63,199 nucleotides of DNA. Origin: Candidatus Woesearchaeota archaeon (GTDB lineage: Archaea > Nanobdellota > Nanobdellia > Woesearchaeales > WJKR01). Under the pieces are notes generated by a model. That model had not been told where the DNA came from and did not search any database. It saw nothing but the letters and a program-made list of their open reading frames with translations. The stretch covers positions 1 to 63,199 of the forward strand of contig WJKR01000037.1 of the NCBI GenBank assembly GCA_014729015.1, in the 5' to 3' direction. The position numbers were made by a program, and so were the translations under genes. Below are positions 43,387-52,147 of the stretch, in pieces (positions within the stretch are counted from its first letter, which is position 1; every line of letters starts with the position of its first letter).

Positions 43387-44271
43387 ATGAGAAAACGCAA
43401 ACAAGGAGGCATGTTCGGCCAAATCACGAAGATAGCGTTGCTCACAGTCTTCCTCGCAGTTCTCGTCATCGTATTCTTCTCAGGGCCAGGAGCCGTGTTC
43501 GACAGCATCAAACGGATGATCCCGACGCCGACCGACTGGGTGTCCAGGGACGGGTACGACAACCCTGACGTGAACTCGCGAGAAGCGCAAGACCTCGCAG
43601 ACAAGGCCGCGGCCAAGATCGGCGCGGCGTACCACCACCTCGCCGAGGACCCATACACGGACGGCTGCTTCTACTATTTATCCAACAAGGAAATATCCTA
43701 TCTCGACAAGTACGAGCTCCACGTCAAGGACACCGGCAGCGGCGTGCATCTCTCCCTCCGACGACCCACGGCGACTGAGGAAGGCACCGTCGAGTACAGC
43801 CCCATCTTCGACACGGAGATAGAAGGCGTGGAACCCTGCCTGGTCTATGGAGAACCAGAAGCGAAGCACTTCTACGACTACTGGTTGGCTGGCGAAGCCT
43901 CGCATCCAGGCAATCATTTCAGGGTCTTCGACGAGTACTACGTCACCGGCAAGCGCATCGTCATCATAGGGGGCGACGAGGCCAAGCTGCGCTGGGAAGG
44001 CAAGGACAAGCAAGCACAGAAATCGTTCATCCTCTACAAGTACGGCGATAATATTTGCATGTTTCCGTCGAAAGCGCATACATTCGATCTTTTCACGCTC
44101 CGCTGCCAGGCGCGGGATGACTTGCTCGACCGCGACTGCTTCCGCCCAGGCGCGAAATCATCGCTGCATAACATGCCGTCAAACGACAAGCTCGCCGTGT
44201 GGAGCGCCGGCAAATGCCGTAGTTTCGCTGACACATTAGGATTACCAACAGGAGAAGGAGGGATATCATGA
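43387..44271 (+). CDS. Pilin-like exported membrane protein (array gene 11)
   Basis: 294 aa from ATG 43387; the frame is open further upstream, but the signal MRKRKQGGMFGQITKIALLT starts here. One helix is followed by a beta-rich domain with six Cys (for example DGCFYYL, EPCLVYG, NICMFP, LRCQARDD). No family recognised. The stop overlaps array gene 12. Confidence 0.68.
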   Translation: MRKRKQGGMFGQITKIALLTVFLAVLVIVFFSGPGAVFDSIKRMIPTPTDWVSRDGYDNPDVNSREAQDLADKAAAKIGAAYHHLAEDPYTDGCFYYLSNKEISYLDKYELHVKDTGSGVHLSLRRPTATEEGTVEYSPIFDTEIEGVEPCLVYGEPEAKHFYDYWLAGEASHPGNHFRVFDEYYVTGKRIVIIGGDEAKLRWEGKDKQAQKSFILYKYGDNICMFPSKAHTFDLFTLRCQARDDLLDRDCFRPGAKSSLHNMPSNDKLAVWSAGKCRSFADTLGLPTGEGGIS

Positions 44272-44726
44272 ACAAACAAGGAGGAACATTCTCGACACTC
44301 TCAAAGGCCATCCTCGCCTTTACGCTACTCGTCGTGCTCTTATTCGTCGCCATCGACCCGTTCAGCAACGTCGCTAACTTCTTCATCAAACGAGCAGCGC
44401 TGGAAGACGCCGATTATGACCGGGACGGCAAGCTCGACGAGATCGGCGGCAGGTCCTATGACGAGTCGCCCTGCGTGTACGGCGAAGCGGTCGTCGAGAT
44501 AGCTGGCAAGTCAGAATACCTGTACGAGCTCGCCAACAACGGCGATTGCAACTTCCCAGAGATGGCCGCGCAAGGCGTCACGCTCGTCAAGATGATCGAC
44601 ACCTCGACCAACCCGCCACGAGAGGTCTGCATCTATCCCTATAAGGTGTGCCAACAAAACCTCGAAGCGTACCACGACAAGCTCATCGCGGAAGAGAAGG
44701 CGAGGAGAGAAGCAGAGAAAGGATAA
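44268..44726 (+). CDS. Pilin-like protein with calcium-loop-like motif (array gene 12)
   Basis: 152 aa. MNKQGGTFSTLSKAILAFTL is the KQG signal. Behind the helix, DADYDRDGKLDEIGG has the DxDxDGxxD pattern of calcium-binding loops (thrombospondin type 3/dockerin/EF-hand). Four Cys follow. The final helix is Lys/Glu-rich. Confidence 0.66.
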   Translation: MNKQGGTFSTLSKAILAFTLLVVLLFVAIDPFSNVANFFIKRAALEDADYDRDGKLDEIGGRSYDESPCVYGEAVVEIAGKSEYLYELANNGDCNFPEMAAQGVTLVKMIDTSTNPPREVCIYPYKVCQQNLEAYHDKLIAEEKARREAEKG

Positions 44727-44732
44727 GATAGC

Positions 44733-45977
44733 ATGCATCACTACCGACAAAAAAGAGGTTCGACACTACTCCTGGAAGTCATCATCGGCATCGTGATATT
44801 CGTCGTGCTCTTCTTCTCCACCTTCAAAGTTGCCAAGGATATCCTCGTACAAGAAGAAGCATGGCAGGAATCCTACCTGGAATTCGGCGAGCAGCTCGCA
44901 CAGATCGGCGGCGGCACGGTCGGCGAAGGCGGGAACTACCTGCTCAAGCTCAACGACGACTCGGCAGTCATCGGCCTCAACCCTGTCATGGACAGGGACT
45001 ACTACGACGTCCTCGGCGTCCAGCAGGATGCCACGAAGAAGGACATTAAAGAAGCCTATGACCAGCTCGTCGATATCTACGACCCGGAAGATCCGGCGAG
45101 CCGGCAGCCGTTAGCAGAGCTCGAGAAAGCGTACGACGTCCTCAGCGACCAAGAACGGAAGGAAGACTATGACGCCAGCGAGGCGTTCACCCACCGCAAC
45201 GGTCGGTTCGGAGACGGCGACTTCCACATCGTCTTCGCCAGAAAGAACATTGCCTTCGACTACGACCTCGTCAGCTTTCAACGGCCGGCGGTATGCGCCG
45301 CAGACCAAGCATGCCTCTGCCTGTGCAACGACCCGAAACTCATCGAGGTCACCGAGGAATACGCTGATGAACAAGCCATAAACATGGGCCATCCGACGCC
45401 GTACGACGCGGCATCGCTCTCGAAGCATCACGATGACTACGCCAGGGACGTCGCCAGCGCGAGGCAGCGAGCGATCGAATGCGGCCGCACCGAGTGCGTC
45501 GAGCTCGGAAGCTTCTTCTTCCACTCACCCACATCCTCGAAGCATCACTCCAGGCTCTACCAACCATCGACGGACACGCAGATGATCACACCCTACATGT
45601 ACGAGAACGGGTTCGCCATCGCCCGATCAGAAGAGAAGAACGAGCAACGGCAAGACCTTGACGAAAGAAGAAGGATCGAACTATGCTCCATGCACGAATG
45701 GCTCGGCTACGCCGACCAGCTCCCCCCCGCAGTGCCGCTCGTCATGCGCGTCTACCGGCCGGTGACGGTCGGCGGTAATCCGACCGTGGCGGTATGCATC
45801 CACTCGGACTGCCTGGTAGAACTGCAGGAAGCGGTCGAGGAAGACTACGAGGACAACCGACTACCGATCTCGCCCGAAGAAGAGCTCCGATACCTCAACA
45901 CAAAAGATTCCTGGACAAAAAAAGACAGTGAGCGAGCCGCAGAGCTCGAAGCGCTCATCGAAGCATCCCGAGAGTGA
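44733..45977 (+). CDS. Pilin-like protein with exported J-domain lacking HPD (array gene 13)
   Basis: 414 aa. The signal is in HHYRQKRGSTLLLEVIIGIV. Residues about 87-146 are an evident DnaJ domain (DYYDVLGVQQDATKKDIKEA; KAYDVLSDQERKEDYD), but the HPD that activates Hsp70 has become DPE (117-119). With the N-terminal anchor oriented as in pilins, the domain is outside the cell, where there is no Hsp70. A Cys cluster CAADQACLCLC and further beta/helix parts follow. A scaffold role of the J fold is the simplest reading. Confidence 0.72.
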   Translation: MHHYRQKRGSTLLLEVIIGIVIFVVLFFSTFKVAKDILVQEEAWQESYLEFGEQLAQIGGGTVGEGGNYLLKLNDDSAVIGLNPVMDRDYYDVLGVQQDATKKDIKEAYDQLVDIYDPEDPASRQPLAELEKAYDVLSDQERKEDYDASEAFTHRNGRFGDGDFHIVFARKNIAFDYDLVSFQRPAVCAADQACLCLCNDPKLIEVTEEYADEQAINMGHPTPYDAASLSKHHDDYARDVASARQRAIECGRTECVELGSFFFHSPTSSKHHSRLYQPSTDTQMITPYMYENGFAIARSEEKNEQRQDLDERRRIELCSMHEWLGYADQLPPAVPLVMRVYRPVTVGGNPTVAVCIHSDCLVELQEAVEEDYEDNRLPISPEEELRYLNTKDSWTKKDSERAAELEALIEASRE

Positions 45978-45983
45978 AGCCCC

Positions 45984-46862
45984 ATGACGCTCTTCTCTGA
46001 CAGACGAGGAAGCAACAGGATATACTTGCTCCTCATCTCTCTCACCATCACCGCGATCGTGCTGGTCATGACCTTCAACGTCGCGATCAAGCACTCCCGC
46101 GGCAAGTCCTATCAGCTCAACTTCTACGCGCAGGACATCTCACTCCTGCTCGAATCAGTGCAGGCGGTGCCCGGCGATATCACGCTCTCCTATCATTTAC
46201 AAGAAGGATTCGTCGTCCTCCTCCGAGAAGAAGAGCTCGAAGTGGTGTACAAGCCGTCAGGACTGTCCAAGACCAAGCACTACCACGTCCTCCCAGGCAT
46301 GCGCGTACAACCACAAACGGTCGAGGAATTCCTCACCATCACCAAGCGGGACGACCAGCTCGGCATCACCACTGAGCCCCCATCGGCACGACAAGGATGC
46401 CCGCCGCTCATAGGCCTCGACCCGTCAACGCTGGATATCACCGTCACCACTGAGCCCCCATCGGCGACCAGTCCGATCGGCACCGACCAGCTCGCCCGCA
46501 TCAAGGAGGGCTTCGAGTTCCTCGTCGCCAGCGAGCAAGGAACGGCTACTCCGCAAAACGCCGTCTCACTCGCCATCACCATCACCGCGCGACCATCCAC
46601 GGACGGGCTCAACTCGCTCTTCGTCGAACGACCCGAAGCAAGAGGAGACATGGAGAACAACTACCAACACTTCTTCTGCGCATTCCTCGAACACCTCGAC
46701 GACGCAGATATCACCGTGAGGGAGTCGCTCGTCCTCAGCCCCACTGACGACTATGAGTTCAAGCTTATCTTCGCCGTCACCCCGGACAACGCAGTCCTCG
46801 CAAACAGGCATACGTACGCCGACGCCTTCATCAACGCACTGACCGAGGAGGTGAGCCCATGA
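45984..46862 (+). CDS. Pilin-like exported membrane protein with internal repeat (array gene 14)
   Basis: 292 aa. TLFSDRRGSNRIYLLLISLT is the RRG signal with helix. A beta-rich domain is interrupted by two TTEPPSA units 26 residues apart. The rest has ITITARPSTDGLN and a C-terminal alpha/beta part with only one Cys in HFFCAFL. No family recognised. Overlaps the next gene by 4 nt. Confidence 0.67.
   Translation: MTLFSDRRGSNRIYLLLISLTITAIVLVMTFNVAIKHSRGKSYQLNFYAQDISLLLESVQAVPGDITLSYHLQEGFVVLLREEELEVVYKPSGLSKTKHYHVLPGMRVQPQTVEEFLTITKRDDQLGITTEPPSARQGCPPLIGLDPSTLDITVTTEPPSATSPIGTDQLARIKEGFEFLVASEQGTATPQNAVSLAITITARPSTDGLNSLFVERPEARGDMENNYQHFFCAFLEHLDDADITVRESLVLSPTDDYEFKLIFAVTPDNAVLANRHTYADAFINALTEEVSP
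46366..46465 (+). repeat. Pair of 22-bp direct repeats in array gene 14
   Basis: The same 22 bases (beginning TCACCACTGAGCCCCC) occur at 46366-46387 and 46444-46465, 78 nt apart and in frame, coding for TTEPPSA. Exact identity including third positions points to a recent duplication. Confidence 0.85.
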
Positions 46863-47338
46863 ACAACAAGGGAGAAGGATTCCTCCTCAGCCTCGAGATC
46901 ACGTTCATGATTGCCACGCTGTTCTTCCTCATCTTCGGCATCGTCATGCTCCAGACAGTGATCGGCTTCGCCAAGGCAGAGAACAAGTACGCCGACGAGA
47001 TACGCTACCAGGCCTATGCCTACCAGCTCGTCAACGCACCCGCATGCTTCGCGCACGGACAACCAAACAGGGCAGAACAATACGTCATCGACCTGGACAA
47101 AGTCGACCGGGCGACGCTCGAAGCGTGCCTGCCGCAGAACGCCGCGCACGTACCGCTCCCCGTCTCCCTCACGATCAGGAATTACGAGACCCGCACCAAG
47201 ATGACCGTGAACACCACGTCATGGGACCCCGCCGCGCAACCACGATACGCCAAGGGCTTCCCCGTCACAATCAAAGATGGGACTGCCATGGAAGAAGGCC
47301 GTATCTCCTTCCTCGGCGTCGGAGAGAGGATACAATGA
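46859..47338 (+). CDS. Pilin-like exported membrane protein (array gene 15)
   Basis: 159 aa. MNNKGEGFLLSLEITFMIAT has NKG/E and a Glu in the helix, as in many pseudopilins. The outside domain has two Cys (PACFAHG, LEACLPQ) and ends in short strands. Starts in the previous stop and ends in the next start. Confidence 0.67.
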   Translation: MNNKGEGFLLSLEITFMIATLFFLIFGIVMLQTVIGFAKAENKYADEIRYQAYAYQLVNAPACFAHGQPNRAEQYVIDLDKVDRATLEACLPQNAAHVPLPVSLTIRNYETRTKMTVNTTSWDPAAQPRYAKGFPVTIKDGTAMEEGRISFLGVGERIQ

Positions 47339-47865
47339 CCACGATATGGAAGAGCAAGAAAGGGTTCATGGACAAGTTCATCGACTTCATCGTCGCCCTC
47401 ATCATCTTCGCTCTCACCGTCGCCCTCATCACCATCATCTTCCTCGCCAACAACGACACCAAGCAGTCACGGCTCGCCTATGAGGACACGATGGAGAAGG
47501 TCCATGCGTCCCGCGTCATCAACGACTTCACCGACTTCGCCAAGAGAGACTGGTCAACCGGCAAGCCCATCGGCGGCCCCACCGCCACCCTGCTCCGACA
47601 CTACGAAGAGCAAGCGCAACGAGAACTCATCAAAGAACAGATACAAGAATACTTCGGCAGCTACTACGCCGGCTACAAGGTTCTCATCACCTACGACGAC
47701 GAATATGATACTATCATCCAGTACACCACGAACGAACGAGGAGGAGGACCGGTCATCGCTGCCACCGCCGTCCCCCTACAAGACGGCGTCGCCGTCATCC
47801 GCCTCATCACGTTCGACGCCGCACGTGCGGCAGCCATCTATCCAACACAAGTGCCATTTAAGTGA
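47335..47865 (+). CDS. Pilin-like exported membrane protein (array gene 16)
   Basis: 176 aa from ATG 47335 overlapping the previous stop. TTIWKSKKGFMDKFIDFIVA has the KKG signal; one helix, then a charged helical part and a beta-rich end (YKVLITYDDEYDTIIQYTTN). It has no Cys at all, unusual for the array. Confidence 0.67.
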   Translation: MTTIWKSKKGFMDKFIDFIVALIIFALTVALITIIFLANNDTKQSRLAYEDTMEKVHASRVINDFTDFAKRDWSTGKPIGGPTATLLRHYEEQAQRELIKEQIQEYFGSYYAGYKVLITYDDEYDTIIQYTTNERGGGPVIAATAVPLQDGVAVIRLITFDAARAAAIYPTQVPFK

Positions 47866-50800
47866 ACACCATGCGAGCCAAGCATCTCAACAACAAGAAG
47901 GGCGTCATCCAGAACAGCCTCATCGCTATCGGCTTCCTCATCGCCGTGACCATCGTCGCCACCAGCTACCTCATAGCGAAGTCCTCCCTGGACGAGAAGC
48001 CCATAGGCATGGCGCAGTCAGCAGTCCTCCAGATAGCGCACGAAGGCGACAAGGCAGTCGCGTACCTCGATCAGGCAGTATCGATGGCGGAGAACACGGC
48101 GGTCAAGGACTTCACCCAACAAGGAGGCATGGTCATGGACTTCGAAGACGGCACCTATCTCTGCGGCTCGTTCATGAACAGGACGTACCTCTACACCCAA
48201 GGACAGGATTGTATCCCCAACCCTTCAAAGACCTTCCAATACTTCTTCGACGCAGCGCTGTTCACCTCATTATCAGCGCACAAGACATATCCTTACCCCT
48301 CATTCATCACCACCATCGTCGATGATAACGACAAAACCGTCATTACTGGCCAAGCGACCGAGCCGTTCACCTTCACATTCGGCGGAGGCGGCAAGGCGGC
48401 CTTCAAGCTGATGGGCAAAGAACCGTTCATCCCCGACTACCTCGGCGCCCAGCAACCAGTCACGCTCAACTACTTCAACAGGGGCGGCACGCCGGTGAGT
48501 TACATCGTCGTTCACTACACCGTCACGGACACCGCGATGCGAGCCATCGACGTACTCCGACGGCGAGGGCTCAGCTATCACTACGTCATTGACCATGACG
48601 GCACCGTCTACCAGACAGTCCCGGAATCAGGCTCTGCCCAGCACGCGGGTTGTCCCACGGCGAGCTACGGCAGGAGCTACTGCAAGCGGACGAACATGAA
48701 CCGGCCTTCCATCGGCATCAGCTTCGCCAACATGGGCTACAAGACCAGCGGGTGCGACGATGAATACCAGGACTGGTACCAGGACAGCGACGTCTGCTGG
48801 GAACCGTACACGCAAAGACAGCTCGACAGCTTCGTCAACCTCGTCGCAGACATCACCCAACGACACCCCGCGCTCGTAGAAGACGGCAGGTTCAAGGAGA
48901 GCCAGATGATCATGCACTCGGACGTCGCCACGGTCAAAGTAGACCCCGGACCGGACTTCACCCGCCAACAAGAAGACCTTATCCAACGCATCAACGACAA
49001 GATGATCACCACGACTCGTACGCCGACGAAGACTACCACGACGGCCAACGAAGCCACCATCGTCGCACCGACGCCCGAGCGGGAAGCGCGGCTCGAGGAC
49101 TACGAGCCACACATAGCCGAGTACGGCGAAACATACCACGTCGACGACGCGCTCATCAAGGCCGTCATCCTCCAATCATCAGGAGCGCGACCGAACCACA
49201 AGGGCCCGGAAGGCAACCTCGGACTCATGCAACTCCTCCCAATCTCCACCACCGGCAGGTCGATTAACCACGAGTTCTGCGTCGACCGGTGCGGCTTCTC
49301 AGCAACGTACGACGAAGCGGAATACTACGACCCGGAGAAGAACATCTGCTGCGGCACGGCGCTGCTCGCAGGCCTGGCCAAGCAGCAACCACTGCCGCGG
49401 GTCTGCTGCGAACAGGACGACGTCGCGGACTGCCCGGAGAACGAGGACTACCAGCAACCCTACCACGTCGCCGCGCAGCACTACCTCCTCAAGACATGCG
49501 ACGGCTGCAAGCACTGCGTCGACGAGGACTACGTCGCAGACGTAATGCGACTCTACGAGTACTACGGCGGCACCCACGGCCAGTTCACCGTGGATGAGGA
49601 CGCGGCGTTCGAAGCCACCTATACCATCCCGCTCTCATTCACCACCGTCGCGGACTTCGACCTCTCCTCGTACGACGAAATCGCGGCCTTCGCGAGGAGC
49701 ATCAGCGACGACTGCACCGATTATCCCCGGCGCTGCGTCCAAGAACACGTCACCAGCCACAACGCGCACGCGACGCATTACCGCGCAGACACGGCGTGCG
49801 AGGATAACGAACTCCTCCAATCATTCGTCCAACACCTCGACGCCTGCTCCTACACCCAGGACCGGCAGCCATGCTCCTTCACCCTCCCAACAACGAGCAT
49901 CACCGAACCATTCATCATCAGAATCAACGGGAGCGGCGTCTGGGAAGAGACGCTCAAGAAGACGTTGCTCGGTACCCGAATCCTCGCCACACGACCCATC
50001 ATCAGACGCGAAGGGCTTGACTACGCTGACTTCGGCAGCGGCCCGGAAAGGACGAACATCACCATCTACTTCCGAGAGGACAGGGACGGCGAGCAACTCC
50101 TCGACTTCAAGTTCAACGGGAAATTCCATGACCGGTCACAGGACAACGATCGACCACTCAACATAACGACGTTCACCTTCTTCCGCGACGACGAAGACAA
50201 CCTGATCTTCTCCTATGAGGAACTGCCGGGGAGCGTGCAAGCGCCCATCCTCTCATACCTGTTCTGCATGGAACCACTCCGGCAAACAAGCACCGCCAAC
50301 CACAACTTGTCATTCGCACTGCTCCTCCAAGACCGCGTCCCGCCGCCTGTCACCGGCCTTCAAGCAGCCTACACCCCCGCCCTGCAAGTCTTCGAGCTCC
50401 AATGGACCCCGGTCACGCAGTACGACGACGGCAAGCAGGTCCCGGACATCGCGGCCTACAAGGTCTACTGCAGCGAGCAGCCGTTCACGCAGCACCAACC
50501 GGTGCCGCCCAGCGCTTACGTCGCGAGCGTCAAGCGATCGAACAAGGGGTTCTTCCCCCCGGCAGCCTACCAGCAACAAGGCGTCATGTCATTCCCGCTC
50601 GAACGCTGCGGCGGCAAGCCCATCAGCAACTACATCGACGACCAGACGCAGACCATGTCCCTCCTGTACGTCGCGGTCACCGCGGTGGACGGCGCAGGTC
50701 AGTACAACAAGACGTATCCTTCAGTGACGCTCAGCGCTGACCTGACCCAGGCGCTCCAGTTCCCGCCAAACATGCCGGAACAGGCGAATGAGGTCATCGA

Positions 50801-50939
50801 ACCCTCGCTCGGCCGGTTCACCTCCTTCCACCAGGAGATTCCTGACGAGTACCAGCTAGTGATAGACATCCTCGGAAGGTATTACAGCGGCTACTTCCCC
50901 ATGCCCCTGTTGGAAGAATCGCCGGACCCACCCGCATAA
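47862..50939 (+). CDS. Pilin-anchored amidase/transglycosylase-like/FnIII protein (array gene 17)
   Basis: 1025 aa from GTG 47862 (ATG 47871 also possible). LNNKKGVIQNSLIAIGFLIA is the KKG signal and helix. Residues ~205-375 form a zinc amidase of the AmpD/PGRP fold: VVHYT (H218), QHAG (H261), SIGISFANMG, and MHSDVATVKVDPGPDF with H352, K359 and D361, matching the Zn-His-His-Asp set and catalytic Lys of N-acetylmuramoyl-L-alanine amidases. Residues ~410-570 resemble a Slt-type transglycosylase (ALIKAVILQSSG, GNLGLMQLLP), but the catalytic Glu position holds Ser (S439). Cys pairs decorate this domain. A fibronectin type III domain lies near 825-960. Target is presumably bacterial murein, since archaea have none. 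Confidence 0.82.
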   Translation: MNTMRAKHLNNKKGVIQNSLIAIGFLIAVTIVATSYLIAKSSLDEKPIGMAQSAVLQIAHEGDKAVAYLDQAVSMAENTAVKDFTQQGGMVMDFEDGTYLCGSFMNRTYLYTQGQDCIPNPSKTFQYFFDAALFTSLSAHKTYPYPSFITTIVDDNDKTVITGQATEPFTFTFGGGGKAAFKLMGKEPFIPDYLGAQQPVTLNYFNRGGTPVSYIVVHYTVTDTAMRAIDVLRRRGLSYHYVIDHDGTVYQTVPESGSAQHAGCPTASYGRSYCKRTNMNRPSIGISFANMGYKTSGCDDEYQDWYQDSDVCWEPYTQRQLDSFVNLVADITQRHPALVEDGRFKESQMIMHSDVATVKVDPGPDFTRQQEDLIQRINDKMITTTRTPTKTTTTANEATIVAPTPEREARLEDYEPHIAEYGETYHVDDALIKAVILQSSGARPNHKGPEGNLGLMQLLPISTTGRSINHEFCVDRCGFSATYDEAEYYDPEKNICCGTALLAGLAKQQPLPRVCCEQDDVADCPENEDYQQPYHVAAQHYLLKTCDGCKHCVDEDYVADVMRLYEYYGGTHGQFTVDEDAAFEATYTIPLSFTTVADFDLSSYDEIAAFARSISDDCTDYPRRCVQEHVTSHNAHATHYRADTACEDNELLQSFVQHLDACSYTQDRQPCSFTLPTTSITEPFIIRINGSGVWEETLKKTLLGTRILATRPIIRREGLDYADFGSGPERTNITIYFREDRDGEQLLDFKFNGKFHDRSQDNDRPLNITTFTFFRDDEDNLIFSYEELPGSVQAPILSYLFCMEPLRQTSTANHNLSFALLLQDRVPPPVTGLQAAYTPALQVFELQWTPVTQYDDGKQVPDIAAYKVYCSEQPFTQHQPVPPSAYVASVKRSNKGFFPPAAYQQQGVMSFPLERCGGKPISNYIDDQTQTMSLLYVAVTAVDGAGQYNKTYPSVTLSADLTQALQFPPNMPEQANEVIEPSLGRFTSFHQEIPDEYQLVIDILGRYYSGYFPMPLLEESPDPPA

Positions 50940-50940
50940 A

Positions 50941-50951
50941 CTATATAAATA
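50941..50951 (+). promoter_or_regulatory. TATA box of the RPA gene
   Basis: CTATATAAATA at 50941-50951, directly after the amidase stop, with GAGGGTGA (50973-50980) before ATG 50987. RPA is therefore not simply part of the array transcript. Confidence 0.6.
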
Positions 50952-50986
50952 AGCCTGTTTTTCGCCAACCAAGAGGGTGACATCAC

Positions 50987-52147
50987 ATGCTCAACCTACC
51001 CATAGAGGACATCATACAAAAAATCACCGAAGCCACGGACAAGTCAGCGGATGACGTCAAGCAGCAGATCAAGCAGAAGCTCGACGAGCTCTCAGGCCTC
51101 ATCTCAGAAGCAGGAGCGGCGCACATCGTCGCGAACGAGCTGGGCGTCAAGCTCATGGAACCGCAAGGGCCGATCACCGTCGACAAGGTGCTGCAAGGCA
51201 TGCGCAACATCGACATCGTCGGCAAGGCGAGACAAGTCTATGAGGTACGAGAGTTCAACACGGAGAAGAGGAGCGGCAAGGTCGGCAACTTCCTCCTGAC
51301 GGACAAGACCGGCACCACCCGCGTGGTACTCTGGAATGACCACACCGAGTGCATGGAAGGCCTCGAGCCAGGGGACGTGGTCAAGATCACCGGCGCCTAC
51401 GCCAGGGAGAACAACGGCCGCGTCGAAGTACATTTAGGACGCGAGTCCAAGCTGTACAGGAACCCTGAAGGCGTCACCGTCGACGTGGACATCGATGCCA
51501 CTCCTGCGCAGACCGCGACCAAGAAGAAGATTGTTGAACTCACAGAACAGGACCAGAACGTGACCGTCACGGCCACTATCGTGCAGGTCTTCAACCCACG
51601 GTTCTTCGCCGTCTGCCCGAAATGCAACGCCCGCATAGGGGAAGATAGCACGTGCGCGACGCATGGTAACATCGAACCAACATATAATTATGTCATGAAC
51701 CTCTACCTCGACGACAGCAGCGACAACATCCGCTGCGTCCTGTGGCGCGAGCAGATCGAGCGGCTGCTTGGCAAGGACCGGGAAGCGGTGCTCGCATTCA
51801 AGGAGGCCCCCGCGGCGTTCGAGGAATACAAGACCGACCTGCTCGGCAGGATTGTCAAGGTCCGCGGCCGCGTCAAGCAAAACGAGGCGTTCGGCCGGTT
51901 AGAGCTCGTCGCCTATGATATCGACAAGGAAGTCGACCCAGAAAAAGAGGTGGCGGAGCTCCGACACCAAGAGAAAAAGCAACGGTCAGAAGTGGTGGAG
52001 AAGGAGACCGTCAACGCAACGGTCGACGATGACGACAAGGCAGAGTCGGTCACCGCCAAGCAAGAGACGACGCTCAAAGACAAGTCGTCGCCTGAGGAGG
52101 AAGTGTTCACCTTGGACGACGTCGAAGACCTGGAAGAACTGGACTAG
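50987..52147 (+). CDS. rpa: Replication protein A (single-stranded DNA-binding)
   Basis: 386 aa. After an N-terminal helical segment, one OB fold (about 70-160) is clear: VYEVREFNTEKRSGKVGNFL, TRVVLWNDHTE and LEPGDVVKITGAYAREN. A second OB-like part contains the zinc motif FFAVCPKCNARIGEDSTC with His nearby. The end is an acidic tail rich in Glu and Asp, typical of SSB/RPA tails that bind partner proteins. It coats single-stranded DNA in replication and repair. Its stop overlaps the convergent gene at 52144. Confidence 0.9.
   Translation: MLNLPIEDIIQKITEATDKSADDVKQQIKQKLDELSGLISEAGAAHIVANELGVKLMEPQGPITVDKVLQGMRNIDIVGKARQVYEVREFNTEKRSGKVGNFLLTDKTGTTRVVLWNDHTECMEGLEPGDVVKITGAYARENNGRVEVHLGRESKLYRNPEGVTVDVDIDATPAQTATKKKIVELTEQDQNVTVTATIVQVFNPRFFAVCPKCNARIGEDSTCATHGNIEPTYNYVMNLYLDDSSDNIRCVLWREQIERLLGKDREAVLAFKEAPAAFEEYKTDLLGRIVKVRGRVKQNEAFGRLELVAYDIDKEVDPEKEVAELRHQEKKQRSEVVEKETVNATVDDDDKAESVTAKQETTLKDKSSPEEEVFTLDDVEDLEELD

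Noticed and set aside
44988..45170. Annotating array gene 13 as chaperone DnaJ.
   Set aside because: The HPD motif is replaced, there are no Gly/Phe or zinc domains, and the protein has an N-terminal membrane anchor of the array type.
37950..50939. Calling the array a type IV pilus or archaellum operon.
   Set aside because: No secretion ATPase, membrane platform or prepilin peptidase is present, and the exported domains are unlike pilins. Only the signal type is shared.
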